Shown here one piece after another: positions 53,025 through 63,800 of a DNA stretch of 64,000 nt; position 1 is the first letter of the stretch; each line of letters opens with the position of its first letter. A program made the position numbers and the translations under genes. The notes under the pieces are model-generated. The model was not told the origin of the DNA. It saw only the letters and a list, made by a program, of their open reading frames with translations, and ran no database searches. The stretch comes from Flavobacterium beibuense. Lineage in GTDB: Bacteria > Bacteroidota > Bacteroidia > Flavobacteriales > Flavobacteriaceae. The stretch covers positions 364,289-428,288 of the forward strand of contig NZ_JUIW01000002.1 in assembly GCF_004151245.1 (NCBI RefSeq), written 5' to 3'.

Positions 53025-53702
53025 TCACTCCTTTTGCCTTATATAAATATTACTATTAAAAGTTCCCTTTGAAAGTAGCTTAACAAACTCCCTTCGTGTA
53101 GGTTGTAAAAACACCTTAGTTGTATCCTCATTAATAGTAATATCTTTCACTATCGGTTTCAACATCTTACAATCTTCCTTGGCCGAAAAATAACTCCATA
53201 TAAGAGTATCCTTTTGCATGGATAATATCCTTACATTCCAATAAACCGAATCTTTCTTATTAAGTACAAGGCTTCCCTTTATATGCTTTAGTTTATCATT
53301 CTCCGAAATACCAAAAACAGTATCTCTTATCATTGTGCTAAAATAAATGGTATCGCCTTTCTGTTTTGCCTCATAAACCGTTTTTAAACCATTCTCGACA
53401 AGAATAAGTTTTCCATCACTATAAACTACAGAATCTTTTAAAGAGCTTAGTTCTGATTTATTTATACTTCCTTTTATAAGGTATTCATAATAGATGTACT
53501 TATCTGTTATATACAAATCCCGCTCCTTATCGGTAATTGTATACACTCCCCTGAATTTTAAAGGAAAAGAATTTAATTCAGAATCCTTAACAGGTTGGGC
53601 GTCCTTAAAATAAAACTCAACTCCATACAGTTCATGCATCGCAGATTCTTTACAGGATACAATTAATAGAATTATAAAGAATAAAAAAGTAATTTTTTTC
53701 AT
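53025..53702 (-). CDS. Lipoprotein of unknown function
   Basis: 225 residues with a type II signal (FIILLIVSC lipobox, Cys at residue 17). The mature region is beta-rich (ELYGVEFYFKD, GVYTITDKERDLYITDKYIYYEY). No catalytic motif. It is 75 bases downstream of ychF, beyond a strong terminator, so it probably has its own promoter. Family not recognised. Confidence 0.6.
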   Translation of the reverse strand: MKKITFLFFIILLIVSCKESAMHELYGVEFYFKDAQPVKDSELNSFPLKFRGVYTITDKERDLYITDKYIYYEYLIKGSINKSELSSLKDSVVYSDGKLILVENGLKTVYEAKQKGDTIYFSTMIRDTVFGISENDKLKHIKGSLVLNKKDSVYWNVRILSMQKDTLIWSYFSAKEDCKMLKPIVKDITINEDTTKVFLQPTRREFVKLLSKGTFNSNIYIRQKE

Positions 53703-53725
53703 AAATATTGAATTTCATCAAATAT

Positions 53726-53758
53726 AAAAAAAGCCCTGCTGGTTTGCAGGGCTTTTTT
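53726..53758 (-). terminator. Terminator after ychF
   Basis: Stem AAAGCCCTGC / GCAGGGCTTT with loop TGGTTT and A and T runs. It lies after the ychF stop on the minus strand and upstream of the lipoprotein gene. Confidence 0.9.
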
Positions 53759-53777
53759 ATTTCTGTTTTCTATATAA

Positions 53778-54872
53778 TTATACGTTAAACCTAAAGTGCA
53801 TTACATCACCATCCTTAACGATATATTCTTTACCTTCAACTCTTAGTTTACCGGCTTCTTTTACTTTAGACTCAGAGCCAAAGTTTACATAGTCATCATA
53901 AGCAATAACCTCTGCACGGATAAATCCTTTTTCAAAATCAGAGTGTATAACACCAGCTGCCTGAGGAGCAGTATCTCCAATCTGGATAGTCCATGCACGA
54001 ACTTCTTTTACACCCGCAGTAAAATAGGTTTGAAGGCTAAGAAGCTTATAAGCAGAACGAATTAATGCACTTGCACCCGGCTCTTTTAGACCAAGGTCTT
54101 CAAGGAACATCTGGCGCTCTTCATAAGTTTCAAGTTCAGTAATATCAGCTTCTGTACCTACAGCAAGGAACATAACCTCTGCATTCTCATCCTTTACCAT
54201 TTCACGTACTTTCTCTACATAGGCATTACCCGTAGCAGCAGCACCTTCATCAACATTACATACATAAAGTACCGGCTTAGTGGTAATAAGCTGGAAAAGC
54301 TCTATTAGCTCTTCCTCGTCCTGATTTTGAGGCTGTACAGTTCTCGCTGATTTACCTTGTAAAAGTGCTTCTCTTATTCTTTCAAGCAAAGCTGCTTCTA
54401 CCTGAGCTTCTTTATTTCCTGTTTTAGCAGTTTTCTTGGCTTTCTCAAGACGTTTTTCAACCGTCTCAAGATCTTTAAGCTGAAGCTCAATATCAATAGT
54501 TTCTTTATCTCTTATAGGATTTACACTACCGTCTACGTGAACTATGTTGTCGTTATCAAAACAACGAAGCACGTGAATAATAGCATTACACTCCCTTATA
54601 TTTCCTAAAAACTGGTTTCCTAAGCCCTCACCCTTGCTCGCTCCTTTTACAAGACCGGCAATATCAACAATTTCTACAGTTGCAGGAATTACACGCTCCG
54701 GGTTAACAAGCTCTTCAAGCTTTTGAAGTCTCGGGTCCGGTACGTTTACTACACCAACATTAGGTTCTATAGTACAAAACGGAAAGTTTGCACTTTGTGC
54801 TTTTGCATTAGATAAACAATTGAAAAGTGTCGATTTTCCAACATTTGGCAATCCTACAATACCTGCTTTCAT
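53778..54872 (-). CDS. ychF: YchF/OLA1-family ATPase
   Basis: 364-residue P-loop protein. Walker A GLPNVGKST (6-14), the G3-like VDIAGLVKGAS and the NVDE motif replacing NKxD, typical of YchF proteins that prefer ATP over GTP. A central coiled-coil and a C-terminal TGS-like domain end in the family pattern (EYIVKDGDVMHFRF). It is linked to ribosome and stress functions; the exact role is uncertain. A TATATTTG box (54896-54903, complement) is a likely promoter. Confidence 0.94.
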   Translation of the reverse strand: MKAGIVGLPNVGKSTLFNCLSNAKAQSANFPFCTIEPNVGVVNVPDPRLQKLEELVNPERVIPATVEIVDIAGLVKGASKGEGLGNQFLGNIRECNAIIHVLRCFDNDNIVHVDGSVNPIRDKETIDIELQLKDLETVEKRLEKAKKTAKTGNKEAQVEAALLERIREALLQGKSARTVQPQNQDEEELIELFQLITTKPVLYVCNVDEGAAATGNAYVEKVREMVKDENAEVMFLAVGTEADITELETYEERQMFLEDLGLKEPGASALIRSAYKLLSLQTYFTAGVKEVRAWTIQIGDTAPQAAGVIHSDFEKGFIRAEVIAYDDYVNFGSESKVKEAGKLRVEGKEYIVKDGDVMHFRFNV

Positions 54873-54895
54873 TATTAAGTGATTTTTTAAGGGTG

Positions 54896-54903
54896 CAAAT
54901 ATA
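54896..54903 (-). promoter_or_regulatory. -7 promoter element for ychF
   Basis: On the minus strand this reads TATATTTG, ending 23 bases before the ychF ATG. No -33 TTG at the usual distance. Confidence 0.5.
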
Positions 54904-55003
54904 AGTTTTTGAAATTAAATAACAGAACCCCCTGCTGCCAATTTAATTGTAAGTTTTACCAATACTTTAGGTTTATCTAAAAATATATTTAACATGTGGT
55001 GGT

Positions 55004-55011
55004 TAACTTTG
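55004..55011 (+). promoter_or_regulatory. -7 promoter element for the exported protein at 55039
   Basis: TAACTTTG, an exact TAnnTTTG match, ends 27 bases before the ATG at 55039. It lies inside the longer open frame from 54994, which shows that upstream ATG is not the start. Confidence 0.6.
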
Positions 55012-55038
55012 TATAATAACCTAAAAAGCTATGAGATT

Positions 55039-55572
55039 ATGAAAAAGCTAATAACAATGTTGGTGCTGGCCATAGGTTTTACGCTTAATGCACAAAACAC
55101 CAATGTAACAAAAGAAACCAAGACAACAACTGTAACGGTTGATGATGGTACAGCAGAACCTAAGAAAATTGTAAAAACCCAAAAAACAGAAGCGGTACAG
55201 GATATCGAACTTAAAAATGCACAATCTAAAGCATTAAATAAAGATATTAAACCTACGCCTGTTAAAGTTACAGAAACCACTACTGTAGCCGGAGACTACA
55301 CTCCTCCTACAGAGATTGGTAAAAAAATAAGCTATATATATGATGACAGAACTTACACCCTTGTTGCCGATAAAACCGGATATCATATAATGAATCCGTC
55401 TAACAAAGATGTAGGTGTAATGAGAAGGACATCAAACAACAGTTATATATATAGGACAAAAGACAAGATTTCTGTAAGTTATTTTGATACTCAGGGAAAT
55501 CTGGTTATTGAGACATATGATGATAAGTCAGACAATATTACCATACAAAGGTATACAAGAGTAAAACAGTAA
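55039..55572 (+). CDS. Exported protein of unknown function
   Basis: 177 residues with a signal peptide (MKKLITMLVLAIGFTLNAQ). A Thr/Lys-rich low-complexity part (residues 20-90, TKETKTTTVTVDDG and similar) is followed by a beta-rich domain (YIYDDRTYTLVADKTGYHIM, VSYFDTQGNLVIETYDDKSD). No family recognised. The promoter box fixes the start. A strong terminator follows, so the gene is monocistronic. Confidence 0.6.
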   Translation: MKKLITMLVLAIGFTLNAQNTNVTKETKTTTVTVDDGTAEPKKIVKTQKTEAVQDIELKNAQSKALNKDIKPTPVKVTETTTVAGDYTPPTEIGKKISYIYDDRTYTLVADKTGYHIMNPSNKDVGVMRRTSNNSYIYRTKDKISVSYFDTQGNLVIETYDDKSDNITIQRYTRVKQ

Positions 55573-55594
55573 GATTAACCCAAAAATTGCTATT

Positions 55595-55626
55595 AAAAAA
55601 TCCCCTCTTATAGTGGGGATTTTTTA
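55595..55626 (+). terminator. Terminator after the exported protein
   Basis: AAAAAATCCCC pairs with GGGGATTTTTT around an 8-9 base loop, followed by T residues. Confidence 0.85.
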
Positions 55627-55714
55627 TGCTTTATCAAATTCTCGACAAAAACATTTAAATTCTAACTAATATATCACCTCTGTCCTTTTTTTAACTACAA
55701 GCCAACAGGTTATA

Positions 55715-55722
55715 TAATTTTG
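55715..55722 (+). promoter_or_regulatory. -7 promoter element for the T9SS beta-propeller protein
   Basis: TAATTTTG matches TAnnTTTG and ends 16 bases before the ATG at 55739. No -33 TTG at normal spacing. Confidence 0.45.
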
Positions 55723-55738
55723 AATAAAAAAGGATACA

Positions 55739-57322
55739 ATGAAAACTATAATTACTTTACTTTCTGCTCTTTTTATGAGCCTATTATCTCAGGCACAGGA
55801 AACAACATTTACCTGGGTTGTTACTCCTGAATTTGAATTAAGTTTTAATCCGGACATGGTAGGCTATGTTAATGCCATAGACAATTCAGGAAACATATAT
55901 ATGGCCGGATTCATGAATAATGGTACTCCTTGCTCTCCGGAAATAATGGGAAACCTTTTATACAATAAATATGACACAGAAGGAGAAGTGGTTTTCTCTA
56001 AAATATTCAATGGAACAGGCGCTATTTTTAATTTAAAGATTGATACTGACGACAACACACTTATGGCAGTTGGATTTCAGGATAACATAACAATTAACAA
56101 CACTAGCATTACCGCTCCAATACCTTTTCAGACAAAATTGTTACTAATAAAATTAGACAGTAACGGAGAACTGCTTTGGTATTATGAACCTGTTATGGAA
56201 AATGCCGAAGAATGGGATGTTGTAACTGATTTTAGAGGTGTCACTACCGATAGTAATAATAATATCTATATAGCTTACGACAACTTTTTTAACTCCTTTA
56301 TTACAAAACTAACACCTGAAGGAGATGAACTGTTTACAATTACACAGAACAATGTAAACAGAATCACTTCTGTTAGTGTGGATCCCAGCGGCAATATTTA
56401 TGCTGCAGGATCATGTGCAACAATAAATGCAACTTATGCGGGTGTAGCAGTACCTCCCACAGGAGAGAACTTTAACTATAATACTTATGTTGTAAAATAT
56501 AATAATACAGGTGAATACCAATGGTTAAAATATGTAGAAGATATTACCTGCCCTGCACCACAGGTAGTTGCTTATAGTGATGATGAAATTTATTTCAGTT
56601 CTTATCTTTTCGACAGTTTAATGTTTGATGATATAACAACTGATGGAGGAAATGCTTTTGTTGATTTTTTCCTGGCTAAACTTAATGCACAGGGTACATA
56701 CCAGTGGGTAAGAGAAGTTCCCGGAACCATAGGAAATGCAGAGTTGGGCAATAGAAATTATCTTAATACTGATAACGAAGGAAACATATACATAACCGGA
56801 AAAACAAGATGGGAAACCGATTGGGGTAATGGAGTAATAACTAATACAGATGGTTTTAGCAGTGATGCTTTAATTTTAAAGTACACACCACAGGGAAATT
56901 TAACCCTTGTAAAGACTATAAATGGAAGTGGTGAAAGCAGAGTTGATAATATTGCTGTAAGTGAATCAGGAGACATTTTTGTTACAGGGATAAGTAATGG
57001 CACTACCCTTTTTGACAATATAGAGTATGAATTTGACGAGTTTACAAACTTTAGCTATATGGCAAAATTGAGTACCAACTCATTAGGTGTAGAACAAAAC
57101 AATATTACCGATGTTGCCATATATCCTAACCCATCTGCCAACTATATACATATTAATGGTATACAGGAAAATAGTAAAGGATCTATATACAATACACTAA
57201 GCCAAAAGGTAAAGGATTTTGAAATCCAGCCTAATGAAAGTATTGACATTAGCGATTTATCCAAAGGGACATACATTATAAAACCTGAAGGATACTCCTC
57301 TATCAAATTCATTAAAATTTAG
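55739..57322 (+). CDS. T9SS type A secreted protein with beta-propeller-like repeats
   Basis: 527 residues with a signal peptide (LLSQAQ). At least five SBBP-like repeats carry a GNIYxxG-type core: SGNIYMAGFM, NNNIYIAYDN, SGNIYAAGSC, EGNIYITGKT and SGDIFVTGIS, consistent with a beta-propeller. The last about 75 residues form a type A sorting domain (IYPNPSANYIHINGI, DLSKGTYIIKPEG, ending IKFIKI). It is probably secreted and attached to the cell surface. The ligand is unknown. Confidence 0.82.
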   Translation: MKTIITLLSALFMSLLSQAQETTFTWVVTPEFELSFNPDMVGYVNAIDNSGNIYMAGFMNNGTPCSPEIMGNLLYNKYDTEGEVVFSKIFNGTGAIFNLKIDTDDNTLMAVGFQDNITINNTSITAPIPFQTKLLLIKLDSNGELLWYYEPVMENAEEWDVVTDFRGVTTDSNNNIYIAYDNFFNSFITKLTPEGDELFTITQNNVNRITSVSVDPSGNIYAAGSCATINATYAGVAVPPTGENFNYNTYVVKYNNTGEYQWLKYVEDITCPAPQVVAYSDDEIYFSSYLFDSLMFDDITTDGGNAFVDFFLAKLNAQGTYQWVREVPGTIGNAELGNRNYLNTDNEGNIYITGKTRWETDWGNGVITNTDGFSSDALILKYTPQGNLTLVKTINGSGESRVDNIAVSESGDIFVTGISNGTTLFDNIEYEFDEFTNFSYMAKLSTNSLGVEQNNITDVAIYPNPSANYIHINGIQENSKGSIYNTLSQKVKDFEIQPNESIDISDLSKGTYIIKPEGYSSIKFIKI

Positions 57323-57342
57323 AACTGCTAATCTGTATATAC

Positions 57343-57381
57343 TGCCCTTTATGTTTTTGAAGAACATAAAGGGCTTTTTTT
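57343..57381 (+). terminator. Terminator after the T9SS beta-propeller gene
   Basis: 12-bp stem GCCCTTTATGTT / AACATAAAGGGC with a loop of about 8 bases, then seven T. Confidence 0.92.
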
Positions 57382-57800
57382 GTCTTACACGCTTTTTTTC
57401 ATAATACTCAACATTATTTTATACCCTTTTTTAGCTAAATAGGTATTTAAAAAATACTATTTTTCTTATAATTTTTATTTTTTAATAAAATTAATAAACA
57501 AATAATACAATAAAGCCAAAATGTTAATTTAAGGTAAAAGTTTAGTAAATTAACAATTAACACCTCTTAATCCATATTTTAAATAACAAATATTCAATTT
57601 TAGCATTTTATATTAATAATTTTAAAATTCTAAACTTTTTAACATATTTTGTTATTTATAACACAAAAAATCATTATCTAACTTTATAGTTATTTTTTGT
57701 TTAATTTCTTTATATTAAAGCTACAGTGTGATAATTAACACAAAATGTGCCTTAATTTTTTATAAATTTAAAACCCTTTTAACAAACTAAATATTAATCT
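57382..57800 (+). other. Long AT-rich leader region of the adhesin gene
   Basis: About 420 bases between the terminator and the adhesin ATG with very high A+T content. No TAnnTTTG box was recognised near the ATG, and no open frame is convincing. It probably holds the adhesin promoter and perhaps regulatory sites, but I see no motif to name. Confidence 0.4.
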
Positions 57801-60800
57801 ATGAGAAAAATTACATTCTTAATTTTTTTATCATTAATTTCCATGTGTTCTTTTGCACAGTTGCCGGATGCACCCGAAGACTTTGAAGGAACATTTCCGC
57901 CTGCCGGATGGAATGTTTATGATAATGGTTTTGGAACCTTAAAAGATTGGGTACAGACACCAGGCGGTACAGCCGAACCATTCCCTGCCTACGAGGGCAC
58001 TTACTCTGCAATGGTAGACAGAGAAAACGTGCCGGATACCGATCCGACACCACAAGACTGGTTAGTTACCCCTCTTGTAACTTTGCCTGATAACCCACAG
58101 TTACTTTTTTATTCTCGTTTGGGTGTAAATGGTGATCAGGGTGGTCTTTACCGTATAATGGTATCTACAGACCCAGACCCTTCTAACTTAGCCGCTTATA
58201 CACAAATAACTCAGTGGACTGAAACACAAATCAACCCTGTACAGCAGGAATATACCGAAAAAACTGTACAACTTACAGGTCTTGGCGGGCAGTCTGTATA
58301 TCTGGCCTTCGTAATGATAGGTGACGATGACGACAGATGGCTTATTGACTATGTAAGAATTGTTGAAGAATGTTTACCTCCCACTGCCTTAACAGTTGCT
58401 AATATCGGGCTAGACTCTGCAGAATTAAACTGGACAAGCCCGGCAGGTGTTACTTCATGGGAAATTGAAGTAATAGAAGCCGCTTTACCTTCAACAGGTA
58501 TAGGAGAAGTTTACTCAGACCTCCTTCCTTATACTGCAGAAAATCTTGATCCTGATACAAACTATAAATTTTATGTGCGTTCTGTTTGTGGTGTAGGAAA
58601 CTACAGTGCATGGGCAGGTCCGCTAAACTTTAGTACGGCAGCCCTTGGCGAAACTTGCGGGGCTCCTATAGAAATAACGACATTGCCTTATTCTACTACA
58701 GATAACACCTCAAACTATGGAGACGACTACAGTGGTTCACCGGGGGCATCAGGCTGTGGTACAACAAACAATTATCTTAATGGTGATGATGTAGTATATG
58801 CTTATACTGCAACTGCCGACGGAGTAATTAGTATAGATATGACAGGTACTGGCAATGCTGCCGGTATTTTTGTTTATGATGATTGTGCAGATATTGGTGT
58901 TAACTGTTTAGCTGGTGGAGTGGGTAACGCTACAACACCTGTTTCCCTTCCAACAGTATCAGTATTATCAGGAACAACATATTATATAGTAATTTCTACT
59001 TGGGCTACACCTCAGTCTACACCTTATACATTAACAGTACAGGTTGTAAACTGTCCTCCTCCTACAAACTTATCTGCAACAAATATTGATAATGACTCAG
59101 CAGATCTTTCATGGAATGCAAATGGTTCAACAGAATGGGAAATTGTTGTTCAACCTGTAGGTACAGGTATACCTGCCGGATCGGGCACAGGCATCACTGT
59201 TAACAGTAACTATAATGTAACAGCTACAACCGGAGGTACTCCGTTTACAGAAGCTACTACATATGAGTACTATGTAAGAGGCGATTGTGGTAACGGTACA
59301 TTTAGTGCATGGGCAGGTCCATATATATTTATGACAACTCAGCTTCCTGCAGCCATGGACTTTACTGATGGTTTTGAAGCTGCATCCGGATGGAGTTTAA
59401 GCAACGGTACAGCGCCTAACCAATGGGTAATAGGTAATGCCGTAAATAATGGAGGTAGTAACTCCTTATATATAACAAATGATGCAGGTGTTTCAAATTC
59501 ATTTACAAATACTGTTACTTCAGTAGTACATGCATATAGAGATATCCAGATGCCTGCAACTGTAGATCAGTTACTTCTTTCTTATGACTGGAGAGCAGTT
59601 GGTGAATCTTGCTGTGACTATCTAAGAGTATGGGTCGTACCTGCAACATTTGTACCTACAGCGGGCACACAAATTACTGCGGCTGCAAGTGGAGGAACTC
59701 AGTTTGGTGGTAACCAAAACATGAATTCAAACTTCCTTACTGCAAACTATGTAGTAGATGCTTCTGCTTATTCAGGCCAGGTAATGCGATTAATATTTGA
59801 GTGGAGAAACGATGGCAGTATTGGCACTAACCCTCCTGCTGCGGTAGATAATGTTAACCTTTCGGTTATTACCTGCCCTGCTCCTACTAACTTAGTTCTT
59901 GATGATCTGCAAATAGATCAGGCAACAATTTCATGGACAGGACCTTCATCGGTTTCACCTACTTTTGACTACTACTTATCAACAACAAATACACCTCCAA
60001 CAGATGCTACAGTTCCTACTGATAATGTACCGGGAACAACTGCTGTTTTAGATCCTCTTGACGATTCTACAGGTTATTTTGTTTGGGTAAGAAGCAATTG
60101 CGGAACAAACGATTATAGTTTCTGGGTTGGACCATTAGCGTTTAATACTCCTCAAATTCCTGCCGACTTAAACTTCTACGATGATTTTGAAGACGGTACG
60201 GTAGAATGGACATTAAATAACGGTACACAACCTAATAAATGGATTGTTGGTACTGCTACAAGTAACGGTACAGGAAGCTCTTTATACATAACTAACGATA
60301 ATGGTGTTTCTAATGCATTTACAAACAACACTAGTTCTGTAGTCCATGCTTACAGAGACTTGCAGATGCCTGCTACAGCAATAAGTGAAATAAGTGTTTC
60401 TTTCGATTGGAAAGCGGTAGGTGAATCATGTTGTGACTATTTAAGAGTTTGGATGGTTCCTATAACCTTCACTCCTACTCCTGGTACAATGATAACAGCT
60501 GCAAATAGTGGTGGTTCACAAATTTCTCCGGGTAACCTTAACATGAATGCAAACTGGACAACTGCCAATTATGTAGTAGATGCTTCCGGTTATGCGCCAG
60601 GACAAATAGTTCGACTTATTTTTGAATGGAGAAACGACGGTAGTGTGGGTACAAATCCTCCTGCTGCTGTTGATAATGTTAATGTATCTGTAATAACATG
60701 TCCTGCACCGGATGGTTTAGCGGTTTCTAATATCACAGAAGATTCTGCTACAGTGACATGGAACCCACCTACAGATCTACCGGATAGTTATGATTACTAT

Positions 60801-63800
60801 CTTTCTACATCAAATACCTCTCCTGCTCCGGATGCGGTAGTAACAGATAACGTAGACCCTACAACTGTAGATTTAGATGGATTAGATCCTTCAACGACAT
60901 ATTATATTTGGGTAAGAAGCAATTGTGGTACAGATGATTACAGTTTCTGGGTAGGTCCGTTAGTATTCAATACAACACAAATACCTGCCGATACTAATTT
61001 CTATGATGATTTTGAAGGCACTGTAGAATGGACACTTAATAATGGTACACAACCTAACCAATGGGTAGTTGGCACTGCAGTGAGTAACAGCCCTACAAGT
61101 TCACTTTACATTTCTAATGATAGTGGTACAAGTAATGCTTATACAAACAATTCATCGTCAACTGTACATGCATACAGGGATATCGCAATACCGGCTACGG
61201 GTGTTGGTGAGGCTATCCTTCAGTTTGATTGGCTTGCCATGGGAGAAAGCTGCTGTGACTACTTAAAAGCATGGATAGTACCGGTTACTTACACTCCTAC
61301 TCCTGGTACAATGATAACAACCGGAAACAGTGGAGGAGTTCAGTACGGAGGTAACTTTAACCAAAGTAGTACCTGGACTACAGAAACATATATATTTGAC
61401 GCATCTTCTTATCAGGGACAAACTTTACGTTTAGTATTCGAATGGAGAAATGACGGTAGTGTTGGAACAAACCCTCCTGCTGCGGTAGATAATGTAATAT
61501 TACAAATACTTACATGTCCGGCTCCTGTAGATTTACTTTCTTCAGGAATGCAGGGTACATCATTTGTAGAACTATCATGGACTCCGGTAGGTAGTGAAAC
61601 ACAATGGGAAGTTGTTATACAACCAATGGGTACAGGTAATCCTGGCCAAACTCCTGCTGAATCGGTAATTGTTACTGATGATCCTACTTACACTCTTGAT
61701 ATTGAAGAAGGTGTATACTATGAATTTTACGTAAGAGCTCTTTGTAGCGAGACAGATATAAGCCTATGGGCAGGACCGCTTGTATTCTCTATCTTTAACC
61801 CGCCTGGATGTGCAAATGTAGAGGTTTTCGATCCTGAACTTGAGCTATTACTTCCTAATAGTGAAATTGTAATTTGTCCGGAAGAAGACAACTGTGTTCC
61901 CCTTACTGCAAATTATCTTCAAACTGGTGAAACATCATCTTACGAAATAGAAAGTATTGACTATGCTCCACCGTTCCCGTTCACGGGTGGTACTCCGGTA
62001 TCAGTTGGTACAGACGACGTTTGGTCGCCGCTTGTACAGCTTCCTTTTGATTTCTGTTTCTTTGGAGAAATCTATTCAGAAGTTCTTGTTGGTTCAAACG
62101 GAGTAGTAACATTTAATACTGGTAACCCGAGCGGATATTGTCCTTGGTCATTTAACCAAACAATCCCTAATGCAGGATTCCCTATCCTAAATGCTATTTA
62201 TGGTGTTTATCAGGATATCGATCCAAGCATTGATAATGATGTAGTAAACCCTGATATTAACTTCCAGGTATTAGGTAACTATCCTTGTCGTGCACTGGTT
62301 GTAAACTTCTCTGAAGTGGCTCAGTTTAGTGGCGGTTGTAACAATGACCCTGCTATTGGCGGACAAACAACTCAGATAGTCCTTTATGAAATATCAAACG
62401 TAATTGAAATTTATATAGGTAACAGAATCCCTTGTACTTCTTGGCAAAATGGTGCCGGTGTTGTAGGTCTTCAAAATGCTGGTGGCACAGAGGCATTTGT
62501 TCCGCCGGGAAGAAATACAGGTCCTTGGACAGCTACTGAAGAAGCTTGGAGATTTACACCAAACGGAACTTCAAATGTTGTGTTTGAATGGCTTCAGGAT
62601 GGTGTATCATATAGTGATCAGGAAGAGATTACTGTTTGTGTAACCGAGCCTACAACAATGACTGCACGCGCTACCTATACAAACTGTAACGGAGAATTAT
62701 TAGTTAGAGATACTAATGTATTACTTCGTTTAGCTGAAGAAATTGAAGAGCAGGAACCTAACGACCTTGCTGTATGTAATACTACAGGAAGTGCTACATT
62801 TAACCTGCCTGATAGTATGGTGGATATTATTGCAGGGCTTACAAACCCTGAAAACTTTACGTTTACTTACTATTTAACTGAGGAGGCTGCAAACCTTGGA
62901 GGTGATGATAATTTACCGGACTCTTATACAACAAGTACTAACCAGACTATCTATGTAAGAGTACAGGAAAATGGTAGTGATTGTTTTACAGTTTGGTCTT
63001 TTGATGTTATTATTGAAAATAATCCTCCTCAATTCACTTTAGACGGAGACTTTGATGTGTGTGAAGGTGAAACCGTTACAATAACAGTAACTCCTATTAA
63101 CTTTGACCTTACTGAAGCTACATATAGCTGGACTTTTGAGGGTGCGGCTTTACCAGACACAGGAAGTACTATTACCGCTACAGAAAATGGTATATATGAA
63201 GTTGTAATAGATCGCAATGGATGTACTGCCAGCGAAGCTGTTCAGGTAACCATTACTCCTCTTCCTGTTGCAGATATAATGGAAGATGTTACCACTTGTG
63301 ATAGTTATGTATTACCGGCTCTAAGTGCAGGAAATAATTATTATACAGGTCCTGCAGGTTCAGGTGAAATGCTTGTGGCAGGTACCGAGTTAACATCTGA
63401 TCAGATGATTTATATCTACGCTCAGGTTGAAGGTACCGACTGTTCTGACGAAAGCAGCTTTATGGTAAGTGTTGTTCCTACTCCGGTACTTGGTATAACA
63501 GGTGGTTGTGAAGGTGGATTATATATTCTTGAAGTTTCTCTTGACAGCAACTACAACGAACAAAACTCTGTTATTGAATGGACAGGCCCTAACGGATCTA
63601 CGGTAGGTACAGGCCTTACAGTTACAGCTGAAGAGATAGGTGACTATATGGTAACCGTTACCCCTGTAGGTGGTGATATCTGTTCTTCTGTCCTTGTACA
63701 GAGTGTTGAAAGTATAGCCTGTCTAATCCCTCGTGGTATCTCTCCAAATGGTGATGATATGAATGACAGGTTCGACCTTAGAGGATTTGGTGTAACCAAA

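Noticed and set aside
54994..55038. ATG at 54994 as start of the exported protein
   Set aside because: It precedes the TAACTTTG -7 box at 55004-55011 and lacks a signal peptide, whereas the ATG at 55039 begins a clear signal sequence.
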